Shown here: piece by piece, positions 9,366 through 18,716 of the stretch
Layout of the letters: each line of letters starts with the position of its first letter
How positions within the stretch are numbered: the first letter of the stretch is position 1
From: Nocardia asiatica NBRC 100129
GTDB taxonomy: Bacteria; Actinomycetota; Actinomycetes; Mycobacteriales; Mycobacteriaceae
DNA: 61,480 nt
Direction of reading: 5' to 3'
NCBI RefSeq assembly: GCF_000308415.1
Contig: NZ_BAFS01000469.1
Coordinates: 1-61,480, forward strand
Translations under genes and position numbers: made by a program
Notes under the pieces: generated by a model
Told to the model about the DNA's origin: nothing
Seen by the model: only the letters and a program-made list of their open reading frames with translations
Databases searched by the model: none

Positions 9366-10247
9366 TCATGGTTCGGCTCCGTCGCTCGGATCGGGGTAGG
9401 AGGGCAGGGAAATCTGTTCGCCCGCCGCGGTGGAGTCCGGGTCGGCGAGGGCCGCGCCGGGCTCGGGTGAGGGCTCTACCGCGGTGGCGATCGCAGCGGC
9501 CGTGCGGGCGATGGCGGGGTCGGGAATGTGGCGTTCGTCGAGCAGGGCGAGGGCTTCGGTGACCTCGGTGACCATGTCGTCGGGCGAGGTCGGCATCGCC
9601 GCGTGGGCGTCGGCGGCGGTGATCCCGGCCGCTTGCAGCACGACCACCGGGATGGTCGCCGCGCTGAAGTCAGCGGTGACGATCCGGTTCCAGTCCTGTG
9701 CCAGCGACTTCAAGTCGGTGTCGCGGAGTCGCTCGGCGACCGCAGTGGACCAGTGGCGCTCGCCGCGGGCCCAGACCTGGTGTCGTTCTTCGGTCGTCAA
9801 CCCCAGGGCGTGGGAGATCGCGCCCAGACGCTGCCAGGTCATGCCCATGATCCGGCGGAAGCGGGCGGTGACCTCGGCGTCGACGCCACGGTGGGTGAAG
9901 ACCGCGCCGATACCGGACATGTCCTGCAAGCCGCGAACGTCTCGGCCCAGCGCGGTGATCAGCACTGAGCGTTCGACGCGCCCGGATCCGAGCATCTGCC
10001 GGCCCGGCTGCCACCGTTCGCCGCGTTGCCCGGATGCGCGGGCGTAGTCGATCCACGCGTGCGGTACCCCGATTCCGAGGGCGACCTGTTCGAGTTGGTC
10101 CAGGCAGCGCTGCCCGATTCCCCACTGTTCGTCGGTGGCGGCGGGTTCGCCGGTCTCGGTCGGGCGCGGGCGGTGGCGCTCGTTGTCCAACGACAGGTTC
10201 TGGATGCCCTTGAGCAGGTGGGCCTGCAGCGCGGTCGGGCTGTCCAT
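9366..10247 (-). CDS. Transfer-operon paralogue family protein E
   Basis: The ATG at 10247 has GAGGAG upstream. The 293-residue protein carries GVPHAWIDYARASGQRGERW near residue 55 and ALGLTTEERHQVWARGERHW near residue 145, then a helix (ARTAAAIATAVEPSPEP) and an acidic tail ending SYPDPSDGAEP. It resembles proteins A to D closely enough to suggest repeated gene duplication within the operon. Function is not recognised. Confidence 0.75.
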   Translation of the reverse strand: MDSPTALQAHLLKGIQNLSLDNERHRPRPTETGEPAATDEQWGIGQRCLDQLEQVALGIGVPHAWIDYARASGQRGERWQPGRQMLGSGRVERSVLITALGRDVRGLQDMSGIGAVFTHRGVDAEVTARFRRIMGMTWQRLGAISHALGLTTEERHQVWARGERHWSTAVAERLRDTDLKSLAQDWNRIVTADFSAATIPVVVLQAAGITAADAHAAMPTSPDDMVTEVTEALALLDERHIPDPAIARTAAAIATAVEPSPEPGAALADPDSTAAGEQISLPSYPDPSDGAEP

Positions 10248-10266
10248 CACCGACTCCTCGACCCGG

Positions 10267-11226
10267 TCACAGCTCCCACTCCGGTTCTGGACCGAACTGC
10301 TCGGTCGTGGGATCGATGCCTGGTGCGTCCTCGGGCAGCGGTTCCTCACCGGTGCCGCTACCGACCGCGGCGTCCACGGCGTCGGCGACCGCCGATGCCA
10401 TCGGCAGATCAGGCTCGGGCGCGGGATCGATCAGTTCGTCGACCGCGTGTGCGAGGCGGGTCTCGGCGGTCAGGTTTTCGGTCAGTCGCTGCCACGCATC
10501 CGGTGCCACCGAATCCGGGTACTCGGGTTCGGTGGATGCGGTGGGGTCGGTGACGCCGAGGTCGTCGCCGCCGGGTTGGTCGGGCTCGATGTCGAAGAAT
10601 TCGACGTCGATCACGGCGTCGGCGTCGGCAGCCGGGAGGGAGGGAGCGTCGATGACCTCGGTGACGTTGTGGCCGGTGTCCTCGGCGAAGCGCTGGTCGT
10701 ATGCGTCGGCGTCGCGCTCGTGTTCCTCGGACAGGTCCCGGTTGGCGTCGGCGGCGGCGAACGCCGCCGTTGATGCCGCAGTCTCACCGTCGGTGCCTTG
10801 GCTGGTGAGGGTGTCGGTGAAACCGGCTGCGCGCTTACGGATTCCGATCAGCAGTTGCTTGTATTCGACGTCGAGGCTGTGGAGTTCGTCGGCGCGTTCG
10901 ATGCGTCGCTTCGTTTCGGTTTGTGCGAGGGTGTGGGCTTCCTGGTTGTGGGTGGTGCGACCTTTGATTTCGGTGATGCGAGCTTCGTTGACCCGCCAGT
11001 CGGATGTCGATTTGTCGATCGCGGCGGCGACCCTCACGTTGTGCTCGCGGATCGAGCGCAGCTCGCGTTGATCGGCTTGTTCGACGCGCTGGAGGTGTTC
11101 GGTGCGGGATCGGCTATCGGTGCCGCGTCCGCGCATCAACGCCGCGGTGGTATGTGCGGTTTGCAGGGCTTGGACGAAGCCCTGACGCATCTGCTGGCCG
11201 CCCTCCTCGACCGGATCCCCGCTCAC
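10267..11226 (-). CDS. Coiled-coil protein with acidic C-terminus
   Basis: The 319-residue product begins with about 130 residues of charged heptad-like helix, for example LQRVEQADQRELRSIREHN, that likely forms a coiled coil. The second half is extremely acidic and ends with a helix (AVADAVDAAVG) plus an Asp/Glu/Pro tail like the tails of its neighbours. I chose the GTG at 11226 because it overlaps the stop of the lipoprotein gene by four bases. It is not recognised as a named family. Confidence 0.72.
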   Translation of the reverse strand: MSGDPVEEGGQQMRQGFVQALQTAHTTAALMRGRGTDSRSRTEHLQRVEQADQRELRSIREHNVRVAAAIDKSTSDWRVNEARITEIKGRTTHNQEAHTLAQTETKRRIERADELHSLDVEYKQLLIGIRKRAAGFTDTLTSQGTDGETAASTAAFAAADANRDLSEEHERDADAYDQRFAEDTGHNVTEVIDAPSLPAADADAVIDVEFFDIEPDQPGGDDLGVTDPTASTEPEYPDSVAPDAWQRLTENLTAETRLAHAVDELIDPAPEPDLPMASAVADAVDAAVGSGTGEEPLPEDAPGIDPTTEQFGPEPEWEL

Positions 11227-11765
11227 TGGGTCACCTGCAATCCGGACAGAAGCCATGGCATCTCGACGCTGCCGCGGGTCGCGGTGGCGTAAACCGCGAA
11301 GGCGCCAGGATCGGACTCGGGCGCGTCGATGTCGACGGTCACGACTCGGGCCACCCTGGTGGTGGTGTCGGGTGGGTGGTCATCGGCCAGTACTCGCGCG
11401 GTGGTCGCGACCTGCACACGGTCGTGGCGCCACTGCTGCCAGACGGCGGTGGTGACCGGCGCCCAGACCAGCGCGCTGGATGCGGCGCTCGCGGCGAACC
11501 GGTCCTCGAGCAACGCTCGTGCCGAGGCCAGCGCCTCGGTGGGGTCGGCCTGCTCACTGGGCCGGTAGCCGAAGATCGCGCCGAGCGCGGCGGTGAGTAC
11601 CTGGTCGGCATCGCAGGGATCGACCTGATCGAACGGTGCGGTGAAACCTTTTGCGTAGCAGTTGTTCTGGGTAGTCGTAGAGCTGGCGGGAATTTGTGCG
11701 GCACATCCTGTCGCGCAGATCGCGACGGTGGCGATCCATGCCGCCGTTGTGCGTCGGCTGCTCAT
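11223..11765 (-). CDS. Small lipoprotein of the transfer operon
   Basis: This 180-residue protein has an N-terminal hydrophobic stretch and a lipobox-like end (ATVAICATGCAAQ), so it is probably exported and lipid-anchored at Cys20. The mature part has a DUF-like layout with WQQWRHDRVQV and RVARVVTVDID, resembling small NTF2-like subunits of actinobacterial transfer systems. The ATG at 11765 overlaps the stop of the upstream gene (ATGA). It may be an accessory subunit of the envelope channel. Confidence 0.78.
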   Translation of the reverse strand: MSSRRTTAAWIATVAICATGCAAQIPASSTTTQNNCYAKGFTAPFDQVDPCDADQVLTAALGAIFGYRPSEQADPTEALASARALLEDRFAASAASSALVWAPVTTAVWQQWRHDRVQVATTARVLADDHPPDTTTRVARVVTVDIDAPESDPGAFAVYATATRGSVEMPWLLSGLQVTQ

Positions 11766-12445
11766 GACTGGTCCGGGTCGTGGTCGGGGTCGGTCAGCGA
11801 CAGCAGGTCGCTGCCGCGCCATTCGACGCGGGGGGCGCTCGAGGCGCGGGCTGCCGGATTGCGGACGGGATCGGTGACGATCTCGAGCAACAGATTCGCG
11901 GCGAGGGCGGCGCGGTAGAGCCCGGCCAGATCGAGCCCGTGGCTGCGTGCGACGGTCAGGCGCAGGGCGGCGGCGTCGACATCCCACCGTCGGCACGTCT
12001 GCCCGGCGACCCGGATCGCCTGGAGTGCGGCGGATTCGGCGGCCTGCGCCGCGCTCTTGACCGTCGCGTCCGGCGGGTGGCGGTCGCGCCAGACGATCTC
12101 TCCGCCCGAGCGGATGACGGTGAAATGAGCACGGGTGCCCGCGCACCACAGCGCCAGTCGCGGACCGTGGACCGCGCGGACCGCGAAGATCGGGTCGGCG
12201 CCCTTCTGCGCGATGTTCAGCGCGCGCACGGCCTCGTAGTCGACCCCGGCCATCGAGCGCAGAACGCGGACGAATCGCTGAAATCCGGCCGGATCGTCGA
12301 GTCCGTGCTCGAGCGCGAAGCGCTCCAGGTCCAGGGCACGGGTGGTGCGGCGAAGCAGCGCGGTGTTGGTGGTGACCAGTAATTCAATATCGCGCATCGT
12401 CGTTCCCGCACCGGCGGCGGGGCGGTCTGTGGGGTTCTCACTCAC
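11762..12445 (-). CDS. Unrecognised 227-residue transfer-operon protein
   Basis: I do not recognise this protein. It looks soluble and well folded, with mixed helix and strand (RLALWCAGTRAHFTVIRSGG, then helices around AAESAALQAIRVAGQ). The GTG start at 12445 has an ACGGAGG ribosome binding site seven bases upstream. It overlaps the downstream lipoprotein gene by ATGA, so it is part of the operon. No catalytic motif is visible. Confidence 0.68.
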   Translation of the reverse strand: MSENPTDRPAAGAGTTMRDIELLVTTNTALLRRTTRALDLERFALEHGLDDPAGFQRFVRVLRSMAGVDYEAVRALNIAQKGADPIFAVRAVHGPRLALWCAGTRAHFTVIRSGGEIVWRDRHPPDATVKSAAQAAESAALQAIRVAGQTCRRWDVDAAALRLTVARSHGLDLAGLYRAALAANLLLEIVTDPVRNPAARASSAPRVEWRGSDLLSLTDPDHDPDQS

Positions 12446-12612
12446 GGTTCGACCTCCGTGTGTCGTTGTCTACGTGCTGTTTCCGGTTCTGCGGGGGCGT
12501 CGGCAGATGGGGCGGTGATCGCGGCCGGGGTATGGGTTCTCGCGGCATGCTGTGGGCCGTGCACCGGTGCGCAACGGGATCGACGCAAGATCCGGTGAGA
12601 AGACGCAATCGG

Positions 12613-13722
12613 TCATGACAACCCGGTCGATTCGCGGATTTCGTAGCGGCGTACGTCCATTCGCTCCCCCTCGAATCCGCTGAGGGCAGTGGTGGTCACC
12701 GTCTGTCCGGATTGGGGAGCGTGCAGGAGCTGGTCGCGTCCCTGATCGTCGGGCCCCAGATAGATCCCGACGTGATGGGAATCCGAGTCCCCTCGGGAGG
12801 TGAAGAAGATCAAATCGCCGGGCTGTCGTTGCGCGAACGGGACGACGACCGCGCTGGGATGGTCCTGCTGGGCTTGGGTGTAGTGCGGGAGCCGGATTCG
12901 GCCGCCGGAAGCGTGGTAGATCGCGTACAGGGTCAGTCCCGAGCAGTCCAGGCCACCGTTGGTCGGGCCGTTGATATCGCCGCCGCCCCACACATACGGG
13001 GTGCCGATCCAGCGGGAGGCGTGCTCGATCACCGCGCGCCCGAACGCGCTGGCCTCGGCGGGACTCAACACCGCCGCTGCCCCCGACCCACAGCCTGTGG
13101 GCGCCGCACCCGCCGAGGCGGGTGCGGTGCGGGGGTCGATGTCGGCGAAACGCTGATACAACTCGCGTGCGAGTTCGATCTGCCCGGCGTAGGCGTTGGG
13201 TGCCGATTGCTCGATGTGCTGGGCTAACTCCGCGGGTGAGAGCTGTTGCGCCAAGAGACCTGATTGTTCGGCGCGGTCGTAGAACCAGTTGATCTGGTAG
13301 CTCGATTGCATCAGCTTCGCGATGCCGACCGATCCCCACACGCTGGCCCGGAGTTGATGCGGGCCGACCGAGTCGTGGTCGTGGCCCAGCCCGTCGTTGG
13401 GATAGGTCAGCGATTCCGGCACCGACGGATTCGCCAGATTCCGGAACCCGGACTCCGTGGCTTGGGCGGCGAGTTCGGCGATGATCACCGATTCGGGCAT
13501 CCGGCGTTGTTTGCCGATCACGACCCCGTCGCGCGCGAGCCGCAGCTGCGCTTCGCTCAACCCCGCGACCGTTTGCCCGGTCGGCCCGCCCGCTCCGGCG
13601 GCCAGCGGTGTGGCGCAGGAGGTGGGTGGATCGGCTGCGATCACCCCGAGTAGCAACACCAGCAGCGTGATCGGTAGTAGGATCGCTGCGGCGGCGGTCG
13701 TTTTCGAGGTCGCGTTCATCAT
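12613..13722 (-). CDS. NlpC/P60 peptidoglycan hydrolase of the transfer operon
   Basis: This 369-residue exported enzyme would cut peptidoglycan peptides and so open the wall for the transfer channel. An N-terminal membrane or signal segment (ILLPITLLVLLLGVI) is followed by a lysozyme-like helical domain (SVGPHQLRASVWG) and a C-terminal NlpC/P60 domain. That domain has WIGTPYVWGGG, the catalytic Cys in LDCSGLTLY, and the His in SHHVGIYLG. This arrangement resembles VirB1-like proteins of Gram-positive systems. It lies nine bases downstream of the VirB4-like gene. Confidence 0.9.
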   Translation of the reverse strand: MMNATSKTTAAAAILLPITLLVLLLGVIAADPPTSCATPLAAGAGGPTGQTVAGLSEAQLRLARDGVVIGKQRRMPESVIIAELAAQATESGFRNLANPSVPESLTYPNDGLGHDHDSVGPHQLRASVWGSVGIAKLMQSSYQINWFYDRAEQSGLLAQQLSPAELAQHIEQSAPNAYAGQIELARELYQRFADIDPRTAPASAGAAPTGCGSGAAAVLSPAEASAFGRAVIEHASRWIGTPYVWGGGDINGPTNGGLDCSGLTLYAIYHASGGRIRLPHYTQAQQDHPSAVVVPFAQRQPGDLIFFTSRGDSDSHHVGIYLGPDDQGRDQLLHAPQSGQTVTTTALSGFEGERMDVRRYEIRESTGLS

Positions 13723-13731
13723 CGTCGCCGG

Positions 13732-15435
13732 TCATCGCCTTGTCGCCTCGCTGTCCAGATCGAAACGTTGATTCGTGTTGTGGACCTGGCTCGCCCGTTC
13801 GGTCGGGGTGAAGGTCATGCGGAAGGCCACACCCGGCTCGGCCGCTTCACCGGTCTTGAGGAGGAAACATCCTGTGCCGGGCGGTGTTTCGCGCTGTCCG
13901 GGGTCGAGGTCGTCGTCGGTAGGTGGGCGTGGCGCGGCCCAGGAGGTGACGAGGAGTTTCTCGGTGTCGGTGATGCCGACGGCGGCGCGGATGCGGTCGA
14001 TCTCTTCCGGGCCGACCGGGCCGATGATCTTGGCGCGGGCGCGTTCGAAGAACCCGAGCGCTTTGGCTTGTGCCGCAGCGGAATCGAAGGCGGCGAGGTC
14101 TTTGATGGTGTGGCTGCACATGATCAGCCCGGTGCCCAAAGTCCTGTTCAGGCGCGTCAGGGCGTCGACGCGGTCGACCATGAATTCCCCGACCCCGAGG
14201 ACGCGCCAGATCTCGTCCATCACCACTTCGAAGGTGCGCGGCGGGGCGAGTCCGGCATCGGAGAGGGCGTGCGCGGCTGCAACGGCACCGAAGCCCTCGC
14301 TCCAGCACACCATCAGCACCGCGGCCAGCAGTTTGGTGTCACCTTCGGGGATCCGTGAGACATCCACGCACACCGCCGGGCTCGCCAGGTCCAGCCGCGT
14401 GGTGGTGGGGCCGTTGAAGATCGCCCCGAACGGCCCCTCCACCAGGGCACGCAAGGAACGACGCAGGGTCTTGGTGGAGGCGCGATAGCTGGTTTCGTCG
14501 TCCTCTTCGGCGAAGCGCATCATCCGGTCGCCGCCGGTGGAGATCACCGCGAGCAGGTCCTCGATCAGCGGTGGCCGCTCGTGGGTGAAATCGTTGGCGG
14601 CGCTGTAGAGTTCGCGCAGTCCTGCGGCGATGAGGACTTCTTCGTAGTCGGCGACGCGGGAGCCGCGGACGAGTTCGATCAGGCCGGCGACGATGTTGAC
14701 CTGTCCGGCTTCGACCCGTGCGGTGACCTGGCGGCGCTGGTCGAGGTCGGTGAGCCGGTCCACGATCGCCCCGAGCGCTCCGACGTCGAGGGGGTTGAGG
14801 GTGCCGTGCCCGTAGCCGACGTCGACGACCTGTCCGCCCAGGCGCAGCACGAGGTCGCGGTAGTCGGGTTTGGTGTCGCCCATGCACAGCACGGTCTCCC
14901 CCGCCGCGACCGCTCCGGTCACCATGCGCCGGATGAGGGAGGATTTGCCGAATCCGTTGAGTGCCAGCACGAATGCGATCGGTGCGGTGATGAATCCTTT
15001 GAGGAACCAGCTCATCGGGTCGAAGTGGACCGGTGCGCCGGTGATGTAGTGCGAGCCGACCGGGGTGCCGACGGTGGGTGCGCTGGCGCCGACGGAGAAG
15101 GGCCAGAGTCCGGCGACTTGGACGGTGGTGGCGCGCCATTCCGGGGTGGTGGGGACGACGGCGGCCCGGCCGCCGCCCGGCCCGCGGTATCCGCGGTCGG
15201 TGAGCTGCGCCAGCGATCGGTCGAAGCCATCTCCGGCACCCGCGTTCTCGGTGCGGCGGGCGGCGGTGGCCCGGCGATGATCATCGCTCGATATCGCCAG
15301 CCGCGCCCACCAGCCCCGGATCCCGGGCCGGGCGGCAGCGGCTTCGGTCGCCGCCCGCGCGGTCGCGGTGAGCACCCGCACCCCCGCGACGGTCTCGCTG
15401 CGCCGCCGATCACGGTGGTTGCTGTTGCCGGTCAT
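13732..15435 (-). CDS. VirB4-like secretion ATPase
   Basis: The 567-residue product matches the C-terminal ATPase part of VirB4/TraC proteins, which power type IV secretion channels. Walker A is LNGFGKSSLIRR, Walker B is FEVVMDEIW, and the post-Walker segment GTGLIMCSHTIKDL is typical. GGGGAG precedes the ATG at 15435. In related operons this gene directly follows the SCO6880-type gene; here 4.5 kb of opposite-strand recombinase DNA separates the two. The gene itself seems intact and keeps its own ribosome binding site. Confidence 0.92.
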   Translation of the reverse strand: MTGNSNHRDRRRSETVAGVRVLTATARAATEAAAARPGIRGWWARLAISSDDHRRATAARRTENAGAGDGFDRSLAQLTDRGYRGPGGGRAAVVPTTPEWRATTVQVAGLWPFSVGASAPTVGTPVGSHYITGAPVHFDPMSWFLKGFITAPIAFVLALNGFGKSSLIRRMVTGAVAAGETVLCMGDTKPDYRDLVLRLGGQVVDVGYGHGTLNPLDVGALGAIVDRLTDLDQRRQVTARVEAGQVNIVAGLIELVRGSRVADYEEVLIAAGLRELYSAANDFTHERPPLIEDLLAVISTGGDRMMRFAEEDDETSYRASTKTLRRSLRALVEGPFGAIFNGPTTTRLDLASPAVCVDVSRIPEGDTKLLAAVLMVCWSEGFGAVAAAHALSDAGLAPPRTFEVVMDEIWRVLGVGEFMVDRVDALTRLNRTLGTGLIMCSHTIKDLAAFDSAAAQAKALGFFERARAKIIGPVGPEEIDRIRAAVGITDTEKLLVTSWAAPRPPTDDDLDPGQRETPPGTGCFLLKTGEAAEPGVAFRMTFTPTERASQVHNTNQRFDLDSEATRR

Positions 15436-15448
15436 GCGAGCTCCCCAT

Positions 15449-15459
15449 CACTCGGGTTC
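15449..15459. repeat. Left copy of an 11-bp direct repeat flanking the recombinase insertion
   Basis: The sequence CACTCGGGTTC is found here, 14 bases from the VirB4-like start, and again at 19956-19966. It could be the duplicated core of an attachment or target site. An 11-base match may also arise by chance in GC-rich DNA, so confidence is limited. Confidence 0.45.
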
Positions 15460-15602
15460 GACCGGTGGTGGGCGGAGGTCATGCACCGCAGATCAGGGGC
15501 GTTGACCGTAATTCGTGTAGTGATCGGCTTATTGAGGTTGTTTCGGCTTTTCTGAAGTAGTGTCATGGTTCTCGACCTCTTTCCACGTCGGGTGAAGGCG
15601 AG

Positions 15603-16685
15603 GTGTGTGGGTTGGGAGTCACGGCGGTCCGGGATCTGCGGTCGGTTCGGCCGGCGGCCTCGGCCGAGGAGTTGGAGCGGTTCGAGACCGATGTGCTGGC
15701 CGAGTTCGTGCTCGCGCGCTCGGCAGCGGGGCTGACCGATGCAACGATCCGGGGTGACCTGAGCAATCTCGAACAGATCCGGTCGTGGTTCGGTCGCCCG
15801 TTGTGGGAGATGGAGCCGCCGGACGCGGACACCTACTTCGGGAGGGAGCTGCGCGGGTCGCCGAGCGGCACGAGGTTGGCCCGTTGTGCGGCGTTGTCGG
15901 TGTACTTCGAATTCCTCGAGCTTCGGCATAAGGTCGAGTTGCATGCGATGACCGGCCGGGTGGTGGAATGCCCGATCGATGAGATGAACCGCCCTCGCGG
16001 CCACAAGGACACCCGGGTGCGGATCCCACCTCAGCGCGAGGAGGTCCAGACCTTGTTCGCGGGATGGGCGCAGGAGCTGGCGACGTGCAGGAAGTTCGCA
16101 CCGGCCGCCCGGAACTACACCGCGTCGCGTCTGATGGCCGATGTGGGGTTGCGGATCAACGAGGCTCGTCATCTCGATTTGGACGACATCCGGTGGGAGC
16201 TTGGGCATTTCGGCAAGCTCCATGTCCGGATCGGCAAGGGCGCGCGTGGGTCGGGACCGAGGCAGCGAATGGTGCCGTTGCTCAACGGCGCCGACCGCAC
16301 CTTGCGCTGGTATGTCGAGGACGTGTGGGGACAGTTCGGCGACGATCACACCCGCCCGGGCGCACCTCTGCTGCCCACGGAACGCATCAGCGCGGACGGG
16401 TCGCGAAATCGCGTCGGTTACAACGCCTTGCGTCGCAGTTTGGCCGAGGCGACGCGGGCCCATCTGCCGACCTGGGTAGGGCGGATGTCGCCGCACGTGT
16501 TGCGCCACTACTGCGCCTCGCAGCTGTACTTGGACGGCGTGGACTTGATCTCGATCCAGGAGATGTATGGCCATGCCTGGGTGACCACCACGATGAAATA
16601 CGTTCACGTGCACCGAAGCCGGATCGAGGACGCCTGGATCGCCGGTCAGCAACGCGTCGGTACGCGCTTGAAGGGACTGATGTGA
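15603..16685 (+). CDS. Tyrosine recombinase 1 of the inserted element
   Basis: This 360-residue DNA integrase-type enzyme has an N-terminal SAM-like core-binding domain (about residues 20-115). In the catalytic domain the first Arg lies in DVGLRINEARHL, the H-x-x-R box in SPHVLRHYCASQLY, the His in MYGHAWVTTT, and the nucleophile Tyr in MKYVHV. The set appears complete, so it should be active. The start used is a GTG at 15603; a later start would only trim the poorly conserved N-terminus. The next gene begins immediately after its stop. Confidence 0.92.
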   Translation: MCGLGVTAVRDLRSVRPAASAEELERFETDVLAEFVLARSAAGLTDATIRGDLSNLEQIRSWFGRPLWEMEPPDADTYFGRELRGSPSGTRLARCAALSVYFEFLELRHKVELHAMTGRVVECPIDEMNRPRGHKDTRVRIPPQREEVQTLFAGWAQELATCRKFAPAARNYTASRLMADVGLRINEARHLDLDDIRWELGHFGKLHVRIGKGARGSGPRQRMVPLLNGADRTLRWYVEDVWGQFGDDHTRPGAPLLPTERISADGSRNRVGYNALRRSLAEATRAHLPTWVGRMSPHVLRHYCASQLYLDGVDLISIQEMYGHAWVTTTMKYVHVHRSRIEDAWIAGQQRVGTRLKGLM

Positions 16686-17015
16686 ATGCGCTGGAATCTG
16701 CGCTTGGCTGCTGCGAACCGCGGTATCTGGCAGGCATCGCAGATGCAGCGCCTGCTGGCCGAGCACGGCCTGGTCATTTCCGCGGGCAAGATGTCGCATC
16801 TGTGGTCGGGCCAGCCCGCCTCGATCAAGCTCGCCGATCTGGACGTGGTCTGCGCCGTGCTGGGCTGCGAAATCGGTGAACTGCTGATCCCGGAACCGGA
16901 TTCGGTGCCCCGTCCCGACTCCGACAGCGACAACGATGTGCTGGCTGCGGCGGAACGACCTCGCCCCTGGGTGGTGCCCCGCCGCAGGGACGGGCGTTCG
17001 CTGCCGCCGACCTGA
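16686..17015 (+). CDS. Small HTH protein of the recombinase element
   Basis: The 109-residue protein has a Cro/C1-like helix-turn-helix (RLLAEHGLVISAGKMSHLWS, then a recognition-type helix and LDVVCAVLGCEIGELL). The C-terminal 40 residues are acidic and then basic. It starts right after the stop of recombinase 1 and ends three bases before recombinase 2, so the three genes form one translational unit. It is likely a directionality factor or regulator of the element, by position. Confidence 0.82.
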   Translation: MRWNLRLAAANRGIWQASQMQRLLAEHGLVISAGKMSHLWSGQPASIKLADLDVVCAVLGCEIGELLIPEPDSVPRPDSDSDNDVLAAAERPRPWVVPRRRDGRSLPPT

Positions 17016-17018
17016 GCG

Positions 17019-18644
17019 ATGGCCGCCCGGAATGGTGCCCGGCCACTGATCGCGCGCTCGGTGACCAGCTGCCTCGAATGTCTGGCATGGGGCCCGACCT
17101 ATGCTCGGGGCCTGTGCATGGCCTGCTACAACTTCGCTGTCGGCTATCGCCGACCCGTCGGCGACTGTTCGGCTTGCCGCCGCCGGGTCCCGCTCAGAGG
17201 CAGCTACTGCCGCCTGTGCTGGTGCCAGGCCCGGCTCGACCGGGCCGCCACCGCCGAGAACGCCCGTGACAGAACCGTTCTCGCCCCATATGTAGCGAAA
17301 GTCCGCTACCATCAGCTGTTTCTGTCCGACCTCCATCAGCCCCACGCGCCGCCGCCGGCAACGCCGCGCCAACGCGGGGCCAAGGGACGTCGACCCAGAC
17401 AAGCACCGCCGGTCGCGTCGCGCCCCAGTCTCGACTCCGCGCAGCTGCTGTTGTTGACAGACCTGCCCCGCACCTATCGGCGTGGCCGTGTCGATCTGAG
17501 ATCGGATGCCGTGCCGGATAATCCGTGGCTGGCCTGGGCCCTGCACCTGTCGTGGACAGCGGCCGAGGCCCACGGCTTCGCCCCTAAAGTGCGCTGGGCA
17601 CTCGATCGGAACCTGGTCATGCTGCTGGCCACCCACGCTGACGGCGACCTCGTGCGGGTCTCGCAGTTCCACCCGCTGATCTCCCGCCAGTGTGGCGGCG
17701 CGCTGGTCCACGTCATCGACATCTTGTCGGCGATGGGAATCCTCCTCGACGACCGACCCGCGGTGTTCGATACCTGGCTCGACGCCAAACTTGACGGTCT
17801 CGCCCCGGCGATCGCCCAGCAGGCTGAATGCTGGGTTCGCACCCTGCATGATGGCGGGCCCCGCCAGCACCGCCACACCCGCGCGAACGCGATGGCCTAC
17901 TTCAACGGGGTGCGGCCCGGGCTGCAGGCATGGTCGGCTAGCCACGATCACCTGCGCGAGATCACTCGTGAGGAGGTCCTCGCCTATCTCGCCGATCTGG
18001 ACGGTGAGCCGAGGATGCTCGCGTTGGGAGGGTTGCGGTCGTTGTTCGCGTGGGCCAAACGTAACGGCGTGGTCTTTCAGAACCCCTGCGCCGGCATCCG
18101 GCATGGACCACGAGTCCGACGGATCTGGCAGCCACTGTCCGACGACGAGATGGCTGCCGCGCTGCGCGCCGCCGACACTCCACAAGCACGTCTGTGCGTT
18201 GCCTTGGCCGCCATCTACGCCGCCCGGCCCGGACAAATCCGGGCGCTGCTGCTTGACGACGTGGACTTGGGCAACCGACGCATCACCATCGGCGGTCGCG
18301 ACCTCCCGATCGACGAAGTCACCGCCACTGCACTGCGCGAATGGCTCGACCACCGACGCAGCCGCTGGCCACGCACCGCCAACCCGCACCTGCTCATCAG
18401 CAAGGAAACCGCACTGCGCACCGGACCGGTCAGCACGGCGTTCCTGCCGAACCTGCGCGGCATGACAGCGACCCTGGAACGCCTGCGCATCGACCGTAAA
18501 CTCGAAGAAGCCCTCGCCTGCGGCGCGGACCCGCTGCATCTGTTGGTGATGTTTGGGATCACCGGCACCAACGCGGTTCGGTGGGCCACCAACGCCCGGC
18601 AACTGGCCGACCCCCACACCGCCGGCCCGACACGCTGGGTTTGA
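17019..18644 (+). CDS. Cys-rich tyrosine recombinase-like protein 2
   Basis: The 541-residue protein begins with a zinc-finger-like array (CLECLAWG..., CMACYN, CSACRRR, CRLCWC; about residues 17-75). A tyrosine-recombinase-like region follows from about residue 270, with a core-binding helix bundle and an Arg in IYAARPGQIRALLLDDVDL. The usual H-x-x-R box and terminal Tyr are not clear (only LHLLVMFGITGTNAVRW), so it may be a non-catalytic partner of recombinase 1. The ATG at 17019 lies just after the HTH gene stop. Confidence 0.8.
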   Translation: MAARNGARPLIARSVTSCLECLAWGPTYARGLCMACYNFAVGYRRPVGDCSACRRRVPLRGSYCRLCWCQARLDRAATAENARDRTVLAPYVAKVRYHQLFLSDLHQPHAPPPATPRQRGAKGRRPRQAPPVASRPSLDSAQLLLLTDLPRTYRRGRVDLRSDAVPDNPWLAWALHLSWTAAEAHGFAPKVRWALDRNLVMLLATHADGDLVRVSQFHPLISRQCGGALVHVIDILSAMGILLDDRPAVFDTWLDAKLDGLAPAIAQQAECWVRTLHDGGPRQHRHTRANAMAYFNGVRPGLQAWSASHDHLREITREEVLAYLADLDGEPRMLALGGLRSLFAWAKRNGVVFQNPCAGIRHGPRVRRIWQPLSDDEMAAALRAADTPQARLCVALAAIYAARPGQIRALLLDDVDLGNRRITIGGRDLPIDEVTATALREWLDHRRSRWPRTANPHLLISKETALRTGPVSTAFLPNLRGMTATLERLRIDRKLEEALACGADPLHLLVMFGITGTNAVRWATNARQLADPHTAGPTRWV

Positions 18645-18716
18645 GTTCTTCTCTCTGGATGGGTGACTGGCTGGCTGATAAAGCCGAGAGGGAGTGCCGA
18701 CATACAATGTTGGGCC

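Noticed and set aside
12470..13735. A 421-residue Arg-rich frame antisense/out of frame to the NlpC/P60 gene
   Set aside because: Composition is typical of a GC-rich shadow frame and the overlapping frame has clear NlpC/P60 motifs.
17019..18644. Reading the second recombinase as a fully active integrase
   Set aside because: The H-x-x-R box and terminal Tyr are not evident, so I call it recombinase-like only.
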